DNA of 64,000 nucleotides from positions 81,001 to 145,000 of the forward strand of contig NZ_WTYX01000001.1 of the NCBI RefSeq assembly GCF_009827395.1, read 5' to 3'. Origin of the DNA: Pontixanthobacter aquaemixtae. Lineage in GTDB: Bacteria; Pseudomonadota; Alphaproteobacteria; Sphingomonadales; Sphingomonadaceae. The notes under the pieces were generated by a model. It searched no databases, had not been told where the DNA came from, and was given only the letters and a program-made list of their open reading frames with translations. The position numbers and the translations under genes are program-made. Below, in pieces: positions 18,007 to 26,236 of this stretch (position 1 is the stretch's first letter; the number at the start of each line of letters is the position of its first letter).

Positions 18007-18495
18007 ATGTTGAAGCGAAATCTGCTGGCTGCTGCTGGATTGGCTTTGGCGGCGTGCACCCCGCAAAATGCCGCCGAACCTGTCGCTTCCGAAGTGGCGG
18101 AGAACACGCACCCGATATCGGGGCTGGAAATTGTTCCGCTCTCGGTCACCAGCGGGGAAACCAAGCACGACTTTCAAGTCGAAATCGCCCGCACACCTGC
18201 CGAGCAAGCCCAGGGTTTGATGCACCGCACCAAACTCGGCCCGAATGAAGGAATGATCTTCCCACGCAACCCGCCCGATGTGGCCAGTTTCTGGATGAAA
18301 AACACGGTCATATCGCTCGATATCATCTTTGTCGGTGAAGACGGGCGGATATTGAATATTGCCGCCAACACCGTGCCATTGTCGCTCGAGCCCGTCGGCG
18401 CGAGAGGTTTGACCAGCCTGGTTTTCGAAATCCCCGGCGGCCGCGCGGAAGAGCTGGGCATTGGCGCTGGCGATCTGGTCGAATGGCAGGAATAG
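18007..18495 (+). CDS. DUF192 lipoprotein
   Basis: A 162-residue exported protein with a lipobox (ALAAC, Cys16) and a compact all-beta DUF192 domain (about residues 45-160). Family hallmarks are 'AQGLMHRTKLGPNEGMIF', 'FWMKNTVISLDIIFV' and the final 'GAGDLVEW'. Function of DUF192 is unknown. GAGGAG lies 8 bases before the ATG, which excludes the longer in-frame start at 17965. It directly follows recX. Confidence 0.87.
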   Translation: MLKRNLLAAAGLALAACTPQNAAEPVASEVAENTHPISGLEIVPLSVTSGETKHDFQVEIARTPAEQAQGLMHRTKLGPNEGMIFPRNPPDVASFWMKNTVISLDIIFVGEDGRILNIAANTVPLSLEPVGARGLTSLVFEIPGGRAEELGIGAGDLVEWQE

Positions 18496-18591
18496 CCACG
18501 CGAATGCGCATTGCCCCGGTTTCAAGCTTGGCGGCCGGAGAGGAATCGGCTAACCGCGCCTTGAACAGATTTTTCGTTTGAGATTTTCAGC

Positions 18592-18990
18592 ATGAGCATT
18601 CTTGGCAAGATTTTCACATGGTGGGACGGCGCGACCATCGGCACGCTGTTGAACAGTTGGCGGACCGGTGAGAAAGTCGGGACCGACGCGCAGGGCAATG
18701 CCTATTACCGCGCCAAGAAAACCAAAGACGGCGCGCGCGAAAGGCGCTGGGTCATTTATGAAGGCGCCAACGACGCCAGCCGGGTGCCGGCCGAATGGCA
18801 TGGCTGGCTGCACGGCGCGGGTGATGATGTGCCCGAAAGCAATCTGCCGCCTGCGAAAATCTGGGAAGTGGACTACACGCCCAACGCAACCGGCACTGCC
18901 GAAGCCTATCGCCCCGCGGGTGCTCTCGAAAGAGGCGGCAAGCGGGCCAAGGCGACCGGCGATTACGAAGCGTGGGCGCCTTACAGTTGA
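18592..18990 (+). CDS. NDUFA12 (B17.2)-type complex I accessory subunit
   Basis: A 132-residue soluble subunit bound to the peripheral arm of NADH:ubiquinone oxidoreductase. It shows the family pattern of a short N-terminal 'WWDGATIGT' segment, 'GNAYYR' followed by 'RRWVIYEG', the 'VPAEWHGWLHG' block and a C-terminal 'PWAPYS'-like end (here EAWAPYS). It is encoded far from the nuo operon, as is usual in alphaproteobacteria. The DUF2155 gene follows after 2 bases. Confidence 0.93.
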   Translation: MSILGKIFTWWDGATIGTLLNSWRTGEKVGTDAQGNAYYRAKKTKDGARERRWVIYEGANDASRVPAEWHGWLHGAGDDVPESNLPPAKIWEVDYTPNATGTAEAYRPAGALERGGKRAKATGDYEAWAPYS

Positions 18991-18992
18991 TC

Positions 18993-19562
18993 ATGCGCGG
19001 TCCGGCACTGATCCTCGCTTCGACGCTGCTGCTGGCCGCATGCGGCGATAGCAAGCCTACGGTGCCCGAGTCGGAAGAGACCGAGGTTCCGGAAGAGTTT
19101 CAGAGCGCACCGCCTTCGCAACCTGCCGAAGAGGCCGGGCTGGGCACCCCGATGGCCGAACGTGTCGCGACACTGGGCCTGCTCAACAAGCGCAACAATC
19201 TTTCGCAGGAATTGCAGATGAAACCGGGCGAATCGCGCCGGATTGGGGATGTGATCCTTCGGCTTTCGGCATGCGAGCGCACCGCGCCTTGGGAAATGCC
19301 CCGCCAGACCGGGGCATTCGTGCAAGTGCTGGTTCAAAGCAAAGATGACAGCGAGCAGTGGCTCCGCGTATTTTCCGGTTGGCTGTTCAAGGAATCACCC
19401 TCGGTCAATGTGGTCGAGCATCCGATCTATGACGTTTGGGTCAAGGATTGCGCGATGAGATTCCCGGGTGAAGATGCGCCGGCGCCAACGCCAACCGCAT
19501 CTGCCCCCGCTGCCGCACCGGCGGAGCCCGCACCGTCTGCGCCGGAAACCAGCGAAACATAA
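18993..19562 (+). CDS. DUF2155 lipoprotein
   Basis: A 189-residue exported protein with a lipobox (LLLAAC, Cys18). An acidic linker is followed by the DUF2155 domain (about residues 75-155) with conserved 'CERTAPWE', 'GWLFKESPS' and 'HPIYDVWVKDC' segments. The C-terminal 35 residues are almost pure Pro/Ala. The ATG at 18993 is preferred over an upstream GTG because it gives a clean lipoprotein signal. Function is unknown. The gene order NDUFA12-DUF2155-aat recurs in sphingomonads. Its low-complexity tail overlaps the end of aat on the other strand by 136 bases. Confidence 0.85.
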   Translation: MRGPALILASTLLLAACGDSKPTVPESEETEVPEEFQSAPPSQPAEEAGLGTPMAERVATLGLLNKRNNLSQELQMKPGESRRIGDVILRLSACERTAPWEMPRQTGAFVQVLVQSKDDSEQWLRVFSGWLFKESPSVNVVEHPIYDVWVKDCAMRFPGEDAPAPTPTASAPAAAPAEPAPSAPETSET

Positions 19563-20176
19563 GCTTCTGGAATACTCATGCGCGGCTTGCCCTGCGCGGA
19601 GGCAATTTTTTGCACATAGTCTTGCTGCGACATTTCGATCGCGCCCAATGACGCCAGATGGTCAGTCATGAACTGGCAATCGAGCACTTCAAACCCGGCG
19701 CGGCGCAAAATCGCAACCAGCCAAGCCAGCGCAACCTTGGATGCATTGTTAGCATGGCTGAACATGCTTTCGCCGCAAAAGACGCGGTCGAAACTGACGC
19801 CGTAAAGGCCGCCAACCAGAGTCTCGCCATCCCAGCATTCGATCGAATGCGCGTGGCCCTGATCATGCAGGGCTGCGTAGCTTGCGGCGATGCGGTGGCT
19901 GATCCAGCTTTCGGGATGGTCCGGCCGCGGCTGCGCGCAGGCCCCTACCACGTCCGCAAAGGCGGTGTCGCAGCTTACCCGAAACCGGTCTTGCCGCACG
20001 GTCTTGCGCAGCGATTTGCTCATCCGGAAGTTTTCCAGCGGAAAGGTGGCCCGCTCGCGCGGCTCGACCCAGAATATCTCGGGATCTTCGCGGCTGTCGG
20101 CCATAGGGAAAATTCCGCTGCGATAGGCCAGCAGAAGCATTTCGGTGGGGATCAGGGGCGGGGCCGGAGCATGCAT
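19427..20176 (-). CDS. aat: Leucyl/phenylalanyl-tRNA-protein transferase
   Basis: Adds Leu or Phe from tRNA to proteins that begin with Lys or Arg, marking them for ClpS-ClpAP degradation (N-degron pathway). The protein is about 249 residues with the start taken at MHAPAPP. The family motifs 'AYRSGIFPM', 'WVEPRERA', 'ESWI', 'GGLYGVSFDRVFCGESMFS' and 'DCQFMTDHLASLGA' are all present. The last ~45 residues are an Ala/Gly/Val-rich tail beyond the usual family end. It is encoded antisense to the Pro/Ala-rich tail of the DUF2155 protein. The upstream open frame of 19 codons is unlikely to be translated. Confidence 0.92.
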   Translation of the reverse strand: MHAPAPPLIPTEMLLLAYRSGIFPMADSREDPEIFWVEPRERATFPLENFRMSKSLRKTVRQDRFRVSCDTAFADVVGACAQPRPDHPESWISHRIAASYAALHDQGHAHSIECWDGETLVGGLYGVSFDRVFCGESMFSHANNASKVALAWLVAILRRAGFEVLDCQFMTDHLASLGAIEMSQQDYVQKIASAQGKPRMSIPEAYVSLVSGADGAGSAGAAAGADAVGVGAGASSPGNLIAQSLTQTS

Positions 20177-20293
20177 AGGGATCAATTCTAACGCGGTCGC
20201 GGCGCAGCGCCTAGCTGTCATTCGTTCGCGCAAGAGCAGTCAAGTTCGGCATTGCCATGGCCACGACATGGCATTAGAGGCGCGTGTGCCTGC

Positions 20294-20369
20294 AGGGGCG
20301 TAGCTCAGTTGGTAGAGCGTCGGTCTCCAAAACCGAAGGTCCAGAGTTCGAGTCTCTGTGCCCCTGCCA
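20294..20369 (+). tRNA. tRNA-Trp (CCA)
   Basis: A 76-base cloverleaf. The acceptor stem is AGGGGCG with TGCCCCT, the D-loop is AGCTCAGTTGGTAGAGC-like, and the anticodon stem TCGGT/ACCGA closes the loop CTCCAAA with anticodon CCA. A GTTCGAGTC T-arm and an encoded 3' GCCA are present. In many bacteria this tRNA is immediately upstream of secE; here secE is 3.9 kb away. Confidence 0.97.
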
Positions 20370-20404
20370 GGCCCATCCCCGAAATCGTCTCCCCCAATTC
20401 GTCG

Positions 20405-21898
20405 CTATCTGAAGAAGCTCAAATCGAGAGCCAGCCGCAATTGGTGGGTTACGGACAGTTGGTCTGTTTTGTCCGGATCATCACCCGCTTCCGGCTTTTT
20501 GTCAGGGAAGCTGAAATAGAGCGCATGCGCGACCGCGGGAATAAATCTGCGCCAGCCATCGCCTTTCAACCGGATATCGCGAATTCCATGCCCGAATAGC
20601 GGCGCCAGCGGCCCGCCAAACCAGTCTCCGAAGAAGTTCAATGCAGGCGGGAACCACATATTGGTCCAGCGGGTCACTGCAAAAGGTGCGGCATGATACA
20701 AGGCTGTGTTCGCGCCATAGGGGTACCCGTAGGAAACCGGATCCTTGGGGAAGCCATCGCGCGACAGGTCCGATTCGGGCGGGCATTTTGCAATATGCCG
20801 CAAATCGACGCGTTCTTGAAAACGCGCTTTGTTCTTTGTCATGATACTGTCGGCCATATACATCGGCGTGCCGACGGAAACGAAATCGCTGATACGCCAG
20901 GGGTTGCCCTGTTTCTGCAGCTCTAGCCAAAGCGCCTTTTGCGCCTTGCGATAATCATCGACCTTTTCCGCACTGTGATCTTCGCTTGCATCAAGCAGCG
21001 CCGCGCCTTTCTGCTCCACATCGCGCAGGGTTTTGACACCAATTTTGCCGGAGAATTGCTGATTGGTCCTGGTCCAGTAATAAGTGATCGCATCATAGGC
21101 GATATAGGCGCCCAGGCTGTGGGCGACGATGACGACCCGGTCATATTTGTTCTTCCCGCCCTCTTTCTCCTGATGCAGGTTCTCGATCAGATCGACCATG
21201 CCTTTGCGGATGTTCTTGCGCACAGCGTATGATCGGGGCGAAGTATCGAGATAGCGGATGACGTCGACGAAATGCGATGTCACCTTCGCCGGGATGAAGC
21301 GCTTGAACAGCCACCGCAAAGCTTTGAAAGCCAGCCCGCCAGCACCGATCGCGAAGATGGTGCCGATCAATGCGGCAATCGCGCCGCCGGTGCCGTCATT
21401 TGTGTAGACCGCTGTGATCTTGCTCCAGATGTCCGGGGTCGAATAGAGCTTGTACGCCGCATAGAATATCAACAACCAAATCGCCGCCCAAACCACCAGC
21501 AGGCCGCTGGGCACCCGTGTCGGGCTGCGAATGAGCATCCGGAAGAAAGTCGCGATTATATCGGTGAACTTGTTCCCCTGCATGTGGAACGACCAGTGAT
21601 ATTCGAAGAAATCGGCCTGATCCTGCTGGACCGGATCATCCTTTTCCGATTTTTGAGAGACAAGATATCGCGACTCAAAGGCATCTTCGAAGTTGGTCGG
21701 GCGGGAAAAGTACTTTGCCCGGAACTTTGCAGTGCTTGTGTCTGCTTCACCCGATGAAGGGGGCTCTTTGACAACTGCATTGGCAAATCGAAACAAAGTA
21801 TCAAGCGGCCGTTGCTCGCCCATTCCATGGACGATAACTACTGCCTGCCGGATTTTTGGCCCCTTCTTTTCCGTTTTATCGGCACCTTCTTGCGTCAT
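20405..21898 (-). CDS. Membrane-inserted alpha/beta hydrolase-like protein
   Basis: A 497-residue protein of unknown role. An N-terminal 'VVIVHGMGEQ' strand (about residues 18-28) resembles the oxyanion strand of alpha/beta hydrolases. The nucleophile elbow appears much later as VVIVAHSLGAY with Ser261. Between them lie two hydrophobic segments (about residues 128-148 and 170-195) that should anchor it in the membrane, so the hydrolase fold is split by a membrane insertion. The catalytic acid and histidine are not certain; GHGIRD near residue 440 is a candidate. The gene is convergent with tRNA-Trp. Similar proteins are usually called hypothetical. A lipase or esterase acting at the membrane is one guess. 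Confidence 0.6.
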   Translation of the reverse strand: MTQEGADKTEKKGPKIRQAVVIVHGMGEQRPLDTLFRFANAVVKEPPSSGEADTSTAKFRAKYFSRPTNFEDAFESRYLVSQKSEKDDPVQQDQADFFEYHWSFHMQGNKFTDIIATFFRMLIRSPTRVPSGLLVVWAAIWLLIFYAAYKLYSTPDIWSKITAVYTNDGTGGAIAALIGTIFAIGAGGLAFKALRWLFKRFIPAKVTSHFVDVIRYLDTSPRSYAVRKNIRKGMVDLIENLHQEKEGGKNKYDRVVIVAHSLGAYIAYDAITYYWTRTNQQFSGKIGVKTLRDVEQKGAALLDASEDHSAEKVDDYRKAQKALWLELQKQGNPWRISDFVSVGTPMYMADSIMTKNKARFQERVDLRHIAKCPPESDLSRDGFPKDPVSYGYPYGANTALYHAAPFAVTRWTNMWFPPALNFFGDWFGGPLAPLFGHGIRDIRLKGDGWRRFIPAVAHALYFSFPDKKPEAGDDPDKTDQLSVTHQLRLALDLSFFR

Positions 21899-22180
21899 GT
21901 CACGTTACCTTGCCGGAGTAATTCTGACTAATTCCACCGGTTATACTTGCCTATTCGCTGTTCGTAGTCAAAATTTTGAATGGCCGCTTTGGGGCAATTC
22001 CTATGTGCCTTGGCGCTTCTGATTCCCGAAATTACGCAGGGTCCGCAAATTCAGGTTGATCGCCCGTTCATGATACGGTGAAAGTTTATGAACAAACGGC
22101 AACATTTGCGTTCAGGAACGGCGAAGGTGAGCCGTGCATAATCAGCGATAGAACGAAATGGCAGATGAAGGAGAAGCACT

Positions 22181-22330
22181 ATGTCATCTTTGGTCTATCG
22201 TAGCAGCCGCCCTGACCAGTGGGCCGATCCGCGCCCCTATCGCGATGCCAGCCAGCGCTTCATGGCGCATGGCGCCGTTCTTCCGATGGAAGAACCCGGC
22301 TTCTTCGCACGCCTGTTTGGCGCTCGCTGA
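22181..22330 (+). CDS. Small protein of 49 residues, unknown function
   Basis: A short gene with a clear AAGGAG ribosome site about 8 bases before its ATG and a strong terminator starting 22 bases after its TGA. The product is hydrophilic and Arg/Pro-rich with several aromatic residues. It begins MSSLVYRSSRPDQW and ends FFARLFGAR, with no membrane segment, no signal peptide and no metal motif. It stands alone between two minus-strand genes. Signals on both sides argue for a real gene. Homologues and function are unknown to me. Confidence 0.65.
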   Translation: MSSLVYRSSRPDQWADPRPYRDASQRFMAHGAVLPMEEPGFFARLFGAR

Positions 22331-22352
22331 ATTTCCAACAGTTCGTCACGGA

Positions 22353-22396
22353 AAAGGGCCGGTCTCCCCGCTTTGGGAGCGACCGGCCCTTTCTGG
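22353..22396. terminator. Bidirectional terminator between the 49-residue gene and the symporter
   Basis: A perfect 12-bp outer stem (AAAGGGCCGGTC at 22353-22364 with GACCGGCCCTTT at 22381-22392) is extended by TCCC/GGGA inside. A-rich sequence lies on the left and T-rich on the right. It can serve the plus-strand small gene and the minus-strand symporter gene that ends at 22416. Confidence 0.85.
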
Positions 22397-22415
22397 TTTG
22401 TGCGGAAGATAGCCC

Positions 22416-23954
22416 TTAATACTCGTTGGGTTCTTCCGGTGTGTCAGCATGGTGATCTTCACCCGCGGTTTTGTCTCCCTGCGCCAGCTTGAAGACAACG
22501 CCCGAAAGTAGCGCCAGAGCCAGCAGGTTGGGAAGCGCCATCGCCGCGTTGGAAATGTCTCCGAGACGCCAGACCAGAGTGAGGTCTTGCGACGCACCGA
22601 CAAAGATGACCACGCACCACAGAACACGCCAGATCATGTGCAGCACTTTCTCACCACCGCGCGTCGAACCCGGTACGCGGTCATAGATGAAGGTGATCGC
22701 GCGCTCGCCGTAATAGCTCCACGTAAGCAGTGTGGTGAACACGAACAGGATCAGCGCCAATGAAGCGATAAGCGTGCCCAGGGGTACGCTTGCGATCTCG
22801 AACGGGAAAGCCGCTGCAAAGGCCCCGCTGGTCATTGCAAAGCCTTCCAGATCCGAATTCCACGCATGCTGCACGACTTCGGTACCCGCCGTGAAATCGC
22901 CTTTGACGGTCAACATGACCAGTGCGGTCATCGTGCAAATCACGATCGTATCAATAAAGGTTCCCAGCATAGCCATGCGGCCTTGCTGTTCCGGATCGTT
23001 GGTCTGCGCCACCGCGTGTGCGATCGGGGTTGAACCTTGTCCGGCTTCGTTGGAGAACAGACCGCGCGCCACGCCCGCTCGGATCGCCAGCATGATCGCC
23101 GCGCCCAAAAAGCCGCCGGTGGCTGCTTGCGTGTTAAACGCGCCGTGGAAGATCAGGCCGAAGGTTGCCGGCAAATCTCCGAAATTCAGGATCAGCGCGA
23201 TGATCGCCATAATGATATAGGCGCCGGCCATGAACGGGATGACCTTTTCCGCGACGCCGCCAATCGACTTGATCCCGCCGATGATTACAATGAACACCAA
23301 GATTGCGACAATCAGTCCGCCGAGCCATTCCTCGATCCCGAACAGTTCGTTCATTCCGTCCGCGACGGCATTCGCCTGAATCGAGTTGCCGGTGACCAGT
23401 GCAGAGAACAACGTGCCGAGGCAAAACAGTATGGCGAGCCAGGTATATTTCTTACCCAGACCCATCATGATGTAGCTCATCGGGCCGCCGCGATAGACGC
23501 CGTCCGATGTCTTTTCGCGATATCGGATCGCCAGCGAACCCTCTGCAAAGGCGAGCGCCATGCCGACCAGTGCGGTGATCCACATCCAGAAAATGGCACC
23601 GGGGCCGCCCAGCGTTATCGCAGTTGCAACACCGGCCAGATTACCTGTGCCGACTTGCCCTGACAGCGCCGTTGAAAGCGCGGCAAACGGGGAAATTTCA
23701 CCATCGCCTTCGCCTTTGCGGCTGGCGAACAGGCCTTTGATCGAACTGCCGAGATTGCGGATCGGATAGAATTTCAGGCCGATCATGATCCACATGCCGA
23801 TGCCGAGCAGGATCAGCGTCATCGGTGGAATCGGTTGGCCGCCTATCGACAACCAAGGCAGCGCCTCTCCATTCCACGTTCCGCCCCAGATAAAATCTGA
23901 TATGTTGGTGACGCGGTCAATTAATGTTGGTGCTTCTGTACCCGCAGCGGCCAT
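22416..23954 (-). CDS. Sodium:alanine (AGCS-family) symporter
   Basis: An inner-membrane Na+/amino-acid symporter, 512 residues, with about ten membrane helices. The family signature region is seen in 'GQVGTGNLAGVATAITLGGPGAIFWMW' (read in parts) and 'VARGLFSNEAGQGSTP'. A hydrophilic C-terminal tail ends the protein. Alanine or glycine is the usual substrate. The gene is read toward the bidirectional terminator at 22353 and starts in a gap shared with secE. The 283-base gap to secE has no convincing gene. Confidence 0.93.
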   Translation of the reverse strand: MAAAGTEAPTLIDRVTNISDFIWGGTWNGEALPWLSIGGQPIPPMTLILLGIGMWIMIGLKFYPIRNLGSSIKGLFASRKGEGDGEISPFAALSTALSGQVGTGNLAGVATAITLGGPGAIFWMWITALVGMALAFAEGSLAIRYREKTSDGVYRGGPMSYIMMGLGKKYTWLAILFCLGTLFSALVTGNSIQANAVADGMNELFGIEEWLGGLIVAILVFIVIIGGIKSIGGVAEKVIPFMAGAYIIMAIIALILNFGDLPATFGLIFHGAFNTQAATGGFLGAAIMLAIRAGVARGLFSNEAGQGSTPIAHAVAQTNDPEQQGRMAMLGTFIDTIVICTMTALVMLTVKGDFTAGTEVVQHAWNSDLEGFAMTSGAFAAAFPFEIASVPLGTLIASLALILFVFTTLLTWSYYGERAITFIYDRVPGSTRGGEKVLHMIWRVLWCVVIFVGASQDLTLVWRLGDISNAAMALPNLLALALLSGVVFKLAQGDKTAGEDHHADTPEEPNEY

Positions 23955-24237
23955 TCGATGGATCCCCCTGATGTCCGTTTATTATGGCGAGCGACGCTAG
24001 AACGGTCGGCACGGCATGGCCAGTGTAAAAAACGTCCCGCGTACTGGATCGCGTATCAGGTTGGCCATTTGTCGTGACGAAATTTTGCCATCTTGCTTTC
24101 GCGGCCTCTCGCGCCTAGATGACTCGCGTCTTCCGACATTTGTTGGTGTTACAGCCCCTCCCAGACTTGAACTGGGGCGGCGATATCCCCATCCCGGAAG
24201 AGACAAATTTTGAAACCGAGTAGCGAAAGCTGACGCC

Positions 24238-24444
24238 ATGGCCGAGAAAAGCAAGAAAACCTCTCCTGCGGAATTTATCCGTCAGGTGCAGACTGAAACC
24301 AGCAAGGTTGTCTGGCCGACACGGCAGGAAACCATCACCACCGCAATCTTTGTCGGTATCATGATGGTGATCTTGTCGCTGTTTTTCCTCGGTATCGACA
24401 CCGTCTTCGGTTCGATCGTCAGCTGGTTGCTGACACTCGCGTAA
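24238..24444 (+). CDS. secE: Preprotein translocase subunit SecE
   Basis: A 68-residue single-span form of SecE, the usual length outside enterobacteria. The amphipathic N-terminal helix (FIRQVQTETSKVVWPTRQE) is followed by one membrane helix (about residues 38-65). It works with SecY and SecG in the inner membrane. nusG follows after 58 bases, the conserved pair. The expected upstream tRNA-Trp is not adjacent. Confidence 0.96.
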   Translation: MAEKSKKTSPAEFIRQVQTETSKVVWPTRQETITTAIFVGIMMVILSLFFLGIDTVFGSIVSWLLTLA

Positions 24445-24502
24445 CCCAAACATTCGCGCCGGAACGCCGGCTGCACAACGATTTTCTGACAGGATTTGAT
24501 TG

Positions 24503-25039
24503 ATGGCTCGCTGGTATATCATCCACGCTTACTCAGGCTTCGAAAACAAGGTTCGCGATGCGATCATTTCCGAAGCAGAGCGTCTTGGCCTGTCCGATGG
24601 CGTCGAAGAGGTTGAGGTTCCGACCGAGACAATCACCGAGATCAAACGCGGCAAGAAGGTCCAGACCGAGCGTAAATTTATGCCGGGTTATGTCCTTGCC
24701 AAGCTGCAAATGACCGACGATGTCTATCACTTGGTGAAGAACACACCGAAAGTCACCGGCTTCCTTGGCGCGAACAACAAGCCGCAGCCGATTTCGGAAG
24801 CTGAGGCGGCGCGCTATTTCGGCGGTGTCGAGGAAGCCAAGGCTGCGCCGAAGAAAGACATTCACGTCGAATACGAAATCGGCGATTCGGTCAAAGTTCT
24901 CGACGGCCCGTTCGCCAGTTTCAACGGCGTGGTCGAAGAACTGGATTTCGACAAAGCCAAGGTCAAAGTATCGGTCTCAATCTTTGGCCGCGCGACTCCG
25001 GTCGAACTGGAATTCGAACAGGTCGAACTGGTCAAGTAA
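24503..25039 (+). CDS. nusG: Transcription termination/antitermination factor NusG
   Basis: A 178-residue protein that binds the RNA polymerase clamp and links it to Rho or ribosomes. The N-terminal NGN domain begins MARWYIIHAYSGFENKV, and the C-terminal KOW domain contains 'VLDGPFASFNGVVEEL'. The ATG at 24503 with AGGA upstream is preferred to an overlapping TTG three bases earlier. Unlike the usual order, rplK does not follow; a convergent pspA-like gene ends 34 bases later. Confidence 0.97.
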   Translation: MARWYIIHAYSGFENKVRDAIISEAERLGLSDGVEEVEVPTETITEIKRGKKVQTERKFMPGYVLAKLQMTDDVYHLVKNTPKVTGFLGANNKPQPISEAEAARYFGGVEEAKAAPKKDIHVEYEIGDSVKVLDGPFASFNGVVEELDFDKAKVKVSVSIFGRATPVELEFEQVELVK

Positions 25040-25073
25040 GCCGGCTGCGCGTCAGGGCAGCCAACCGGCTGTC

Positions 25074-25745
25074 TTACGAAGCTTTGCGCTTCTTCTTTCC
25101 TGCCCCGCGAAGTTTGGCCAGCTCTGCATCGACAGTCGCATCGCGCTGCATCGCGGCAATCTCTGCATCAACCGCCGCATTTGATTTTGAATGCTTGGGC
25201 TGATCGCTCTGCGACAATTCTACGCGGCGTTCGAGATGGGCGATGCGGTCCATCCGCTTGTCGGTCTTGCTGTCTTCGTCGGTCGAAATGCCGGTGCTGG
25301 CGCTGCTGCTTTCGCGCGCCTCCTGCTCGCGTAGCTGCGAATTGGTCTCGTCAAGCTTGGCTTTGAGCTGTTCCAATGCGGTTTCCGCTTCGGCAATTTC
25401 GGCGGCCAGCGTTTTGGCCTCTTCCTTGAGGTCTTCTGCCTGTTGCTTCGCATCTTCGCGCGCCAGCAATGCAGAACGGGCCAGATCCTCGCGATCGTGA
25501 TCCATCGCTACCTTGGCCTTTTCCGACCAGCCTTTCGCATCGTCGGCCAATTTCTTGGCCGCCGCTTCTGCGCGGTCTTTCTGGCGTCCCATCTTGGTGA
25601 TTTCGCCATGGAGAGCGATGTCACTCTCCTCGATCTCCTTGCGAAGCAACCGCAGCATCTTTGCCGGATCGGAAGCCTTTTCGACCATGGTTGTCACATT
25701 GCTCGACACCAGATCGCGGACCTGAACAACAATTCGCACGATCAA
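25074..25745 (-). CDS. PspA/IM30-family membrane-stress protein
   Basis: A 223-residue, highly charged, almost entirely helical coiled-coil protein. It has the 'MVEKASDPAKMLRLL' segment near the N-terminus that is diagnostic of PspA/Vipp1. A Ser-rich break lies around residues 145-160 and the C-terminus is Lys-rich. PspA proteins polymerise on damaged inner membrane and help hold proton-motive force. No pspF, pspB or pspC is adjacent, so regulation differs from the enterobacterial system. The start appears to be a TTG behind GAGGTG; a GTG two codons later is the alternative. It starts divergently from a TonB-dependent receptor across a 491-base gap. Confidence 0.85.
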   Translation of the reverse strand: MIVRIVVQVRDLVSSNVTTMVEKASDPAKMLRLLRKEIEESDIALHGEITKMGRQKDRAEAAAKKLADDAKGWSEKAKVAMDHDREDLARSALLAREDAKQQAEDLKEEAKTLAAEIAEAETALEQLKAKLDETNSQLREQEARESSSASTGISTDEDSKTDKRMDRIAHLERRVELSQSDQPKHSKSNAAVDAEIAAMQRDATVDAELAKLRGAGKKKRKAS

Positions 25746-26236
25746 ATCACCTCAAATATCTGCTTGGATTCAGTCTAGTAACAGGAATTCTAGCCTGCAA
25801 CTGCTTAATATGCGGTGTTCTTGCGGCGATCAGCGCTGCAATCCACCCGCCAAAACGCATCCATGTTCCGGCTGTATCGGGCGGCCGGAGAAGCGCTTTG
25901 CTGCAAGTTGCTGATGCAATTTTGTCACAAAGATCGATTCTGGCCAATTTTGCGCGCAAAATCAGATGTGTCGCAAATGCATGGGGCCGGCACCATCACC
26001 GGATCGTGCACCGGCGGGAAAATGCCAATATTTTCAATCTCAAATAGAGAGCGATTGGCACTTCAGTGGGCAAGTAACAACAGATTTGTACTTGCCTTTA
26101 CTTGGCCGGTGGTTCCCAACAAACCAAGTTGAGTCCCCGCCAATATGAGCCAAAAACAAAGATTTACGTGATTTCGCTTGCTGCAAAAAAAATTGGGTCC
26201 ATTTTCGCATTCCCAACGTGTTTTCAGGGGGCAGAA
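25746..26236. other. 491-base divergent intergenic region
   Basis: Lies between the starts of the pspA-like gene and the large TonB-dependent receptor. It is visibly richer in A and T than its neighbours, especially near the receptor. Apart from the inverted repeat at 26069-26096 and the AGGGGG ribosome site before the receptor ATG, I see no gene, RNA or terminator that I can support. Short open frames on both strands lack ribosome sites. Confidence 0.6.
26069..26096. promoter_or_regulatory. Inverted repeat upstream of the large TonB-dependent receptor
   Basis: Perfect 8-base arms GGCAAGTA (26069-26076) and TACTTGCC (26089-26096) are separated by 12 bases. The dyad lies about 140 bases before the receptor ATG. 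It may be an operator for a dimeric regulator or a leader hairpin. No T-run follows, so it is not a terminator. Confidence 0.4.

Noticed and set aside
22100..22135. GGAAC element resembling an EcfG general-stress promoter before the 49-residue gene
   Set aside because: No CGTT-type -10 element was found at 16-18 bases from it.
24016..24213. A 65-codon frame and a degenerate repeat-like stretch between the symporter and secE
   Set aside because: The translated text only vaguely resembles junk reading frames of dispersed repeats. No second copy is visible in the window, so I cannot support a gene or repeat.
25040..25073. Hairpin AGCCGG...CCGGCT between nusG and the pspA-like gene
   Set aside because: The stem is short with an asymmetric bulge and no T-run, so it is not supported as a terminator.
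25747..25959. A 70-codon minus-strand frame ending just before the pspA-like start
   Set aside because: The end position would suit a coupled upstream gene, but there is no ribosome site at its start, and the translation is patternless.
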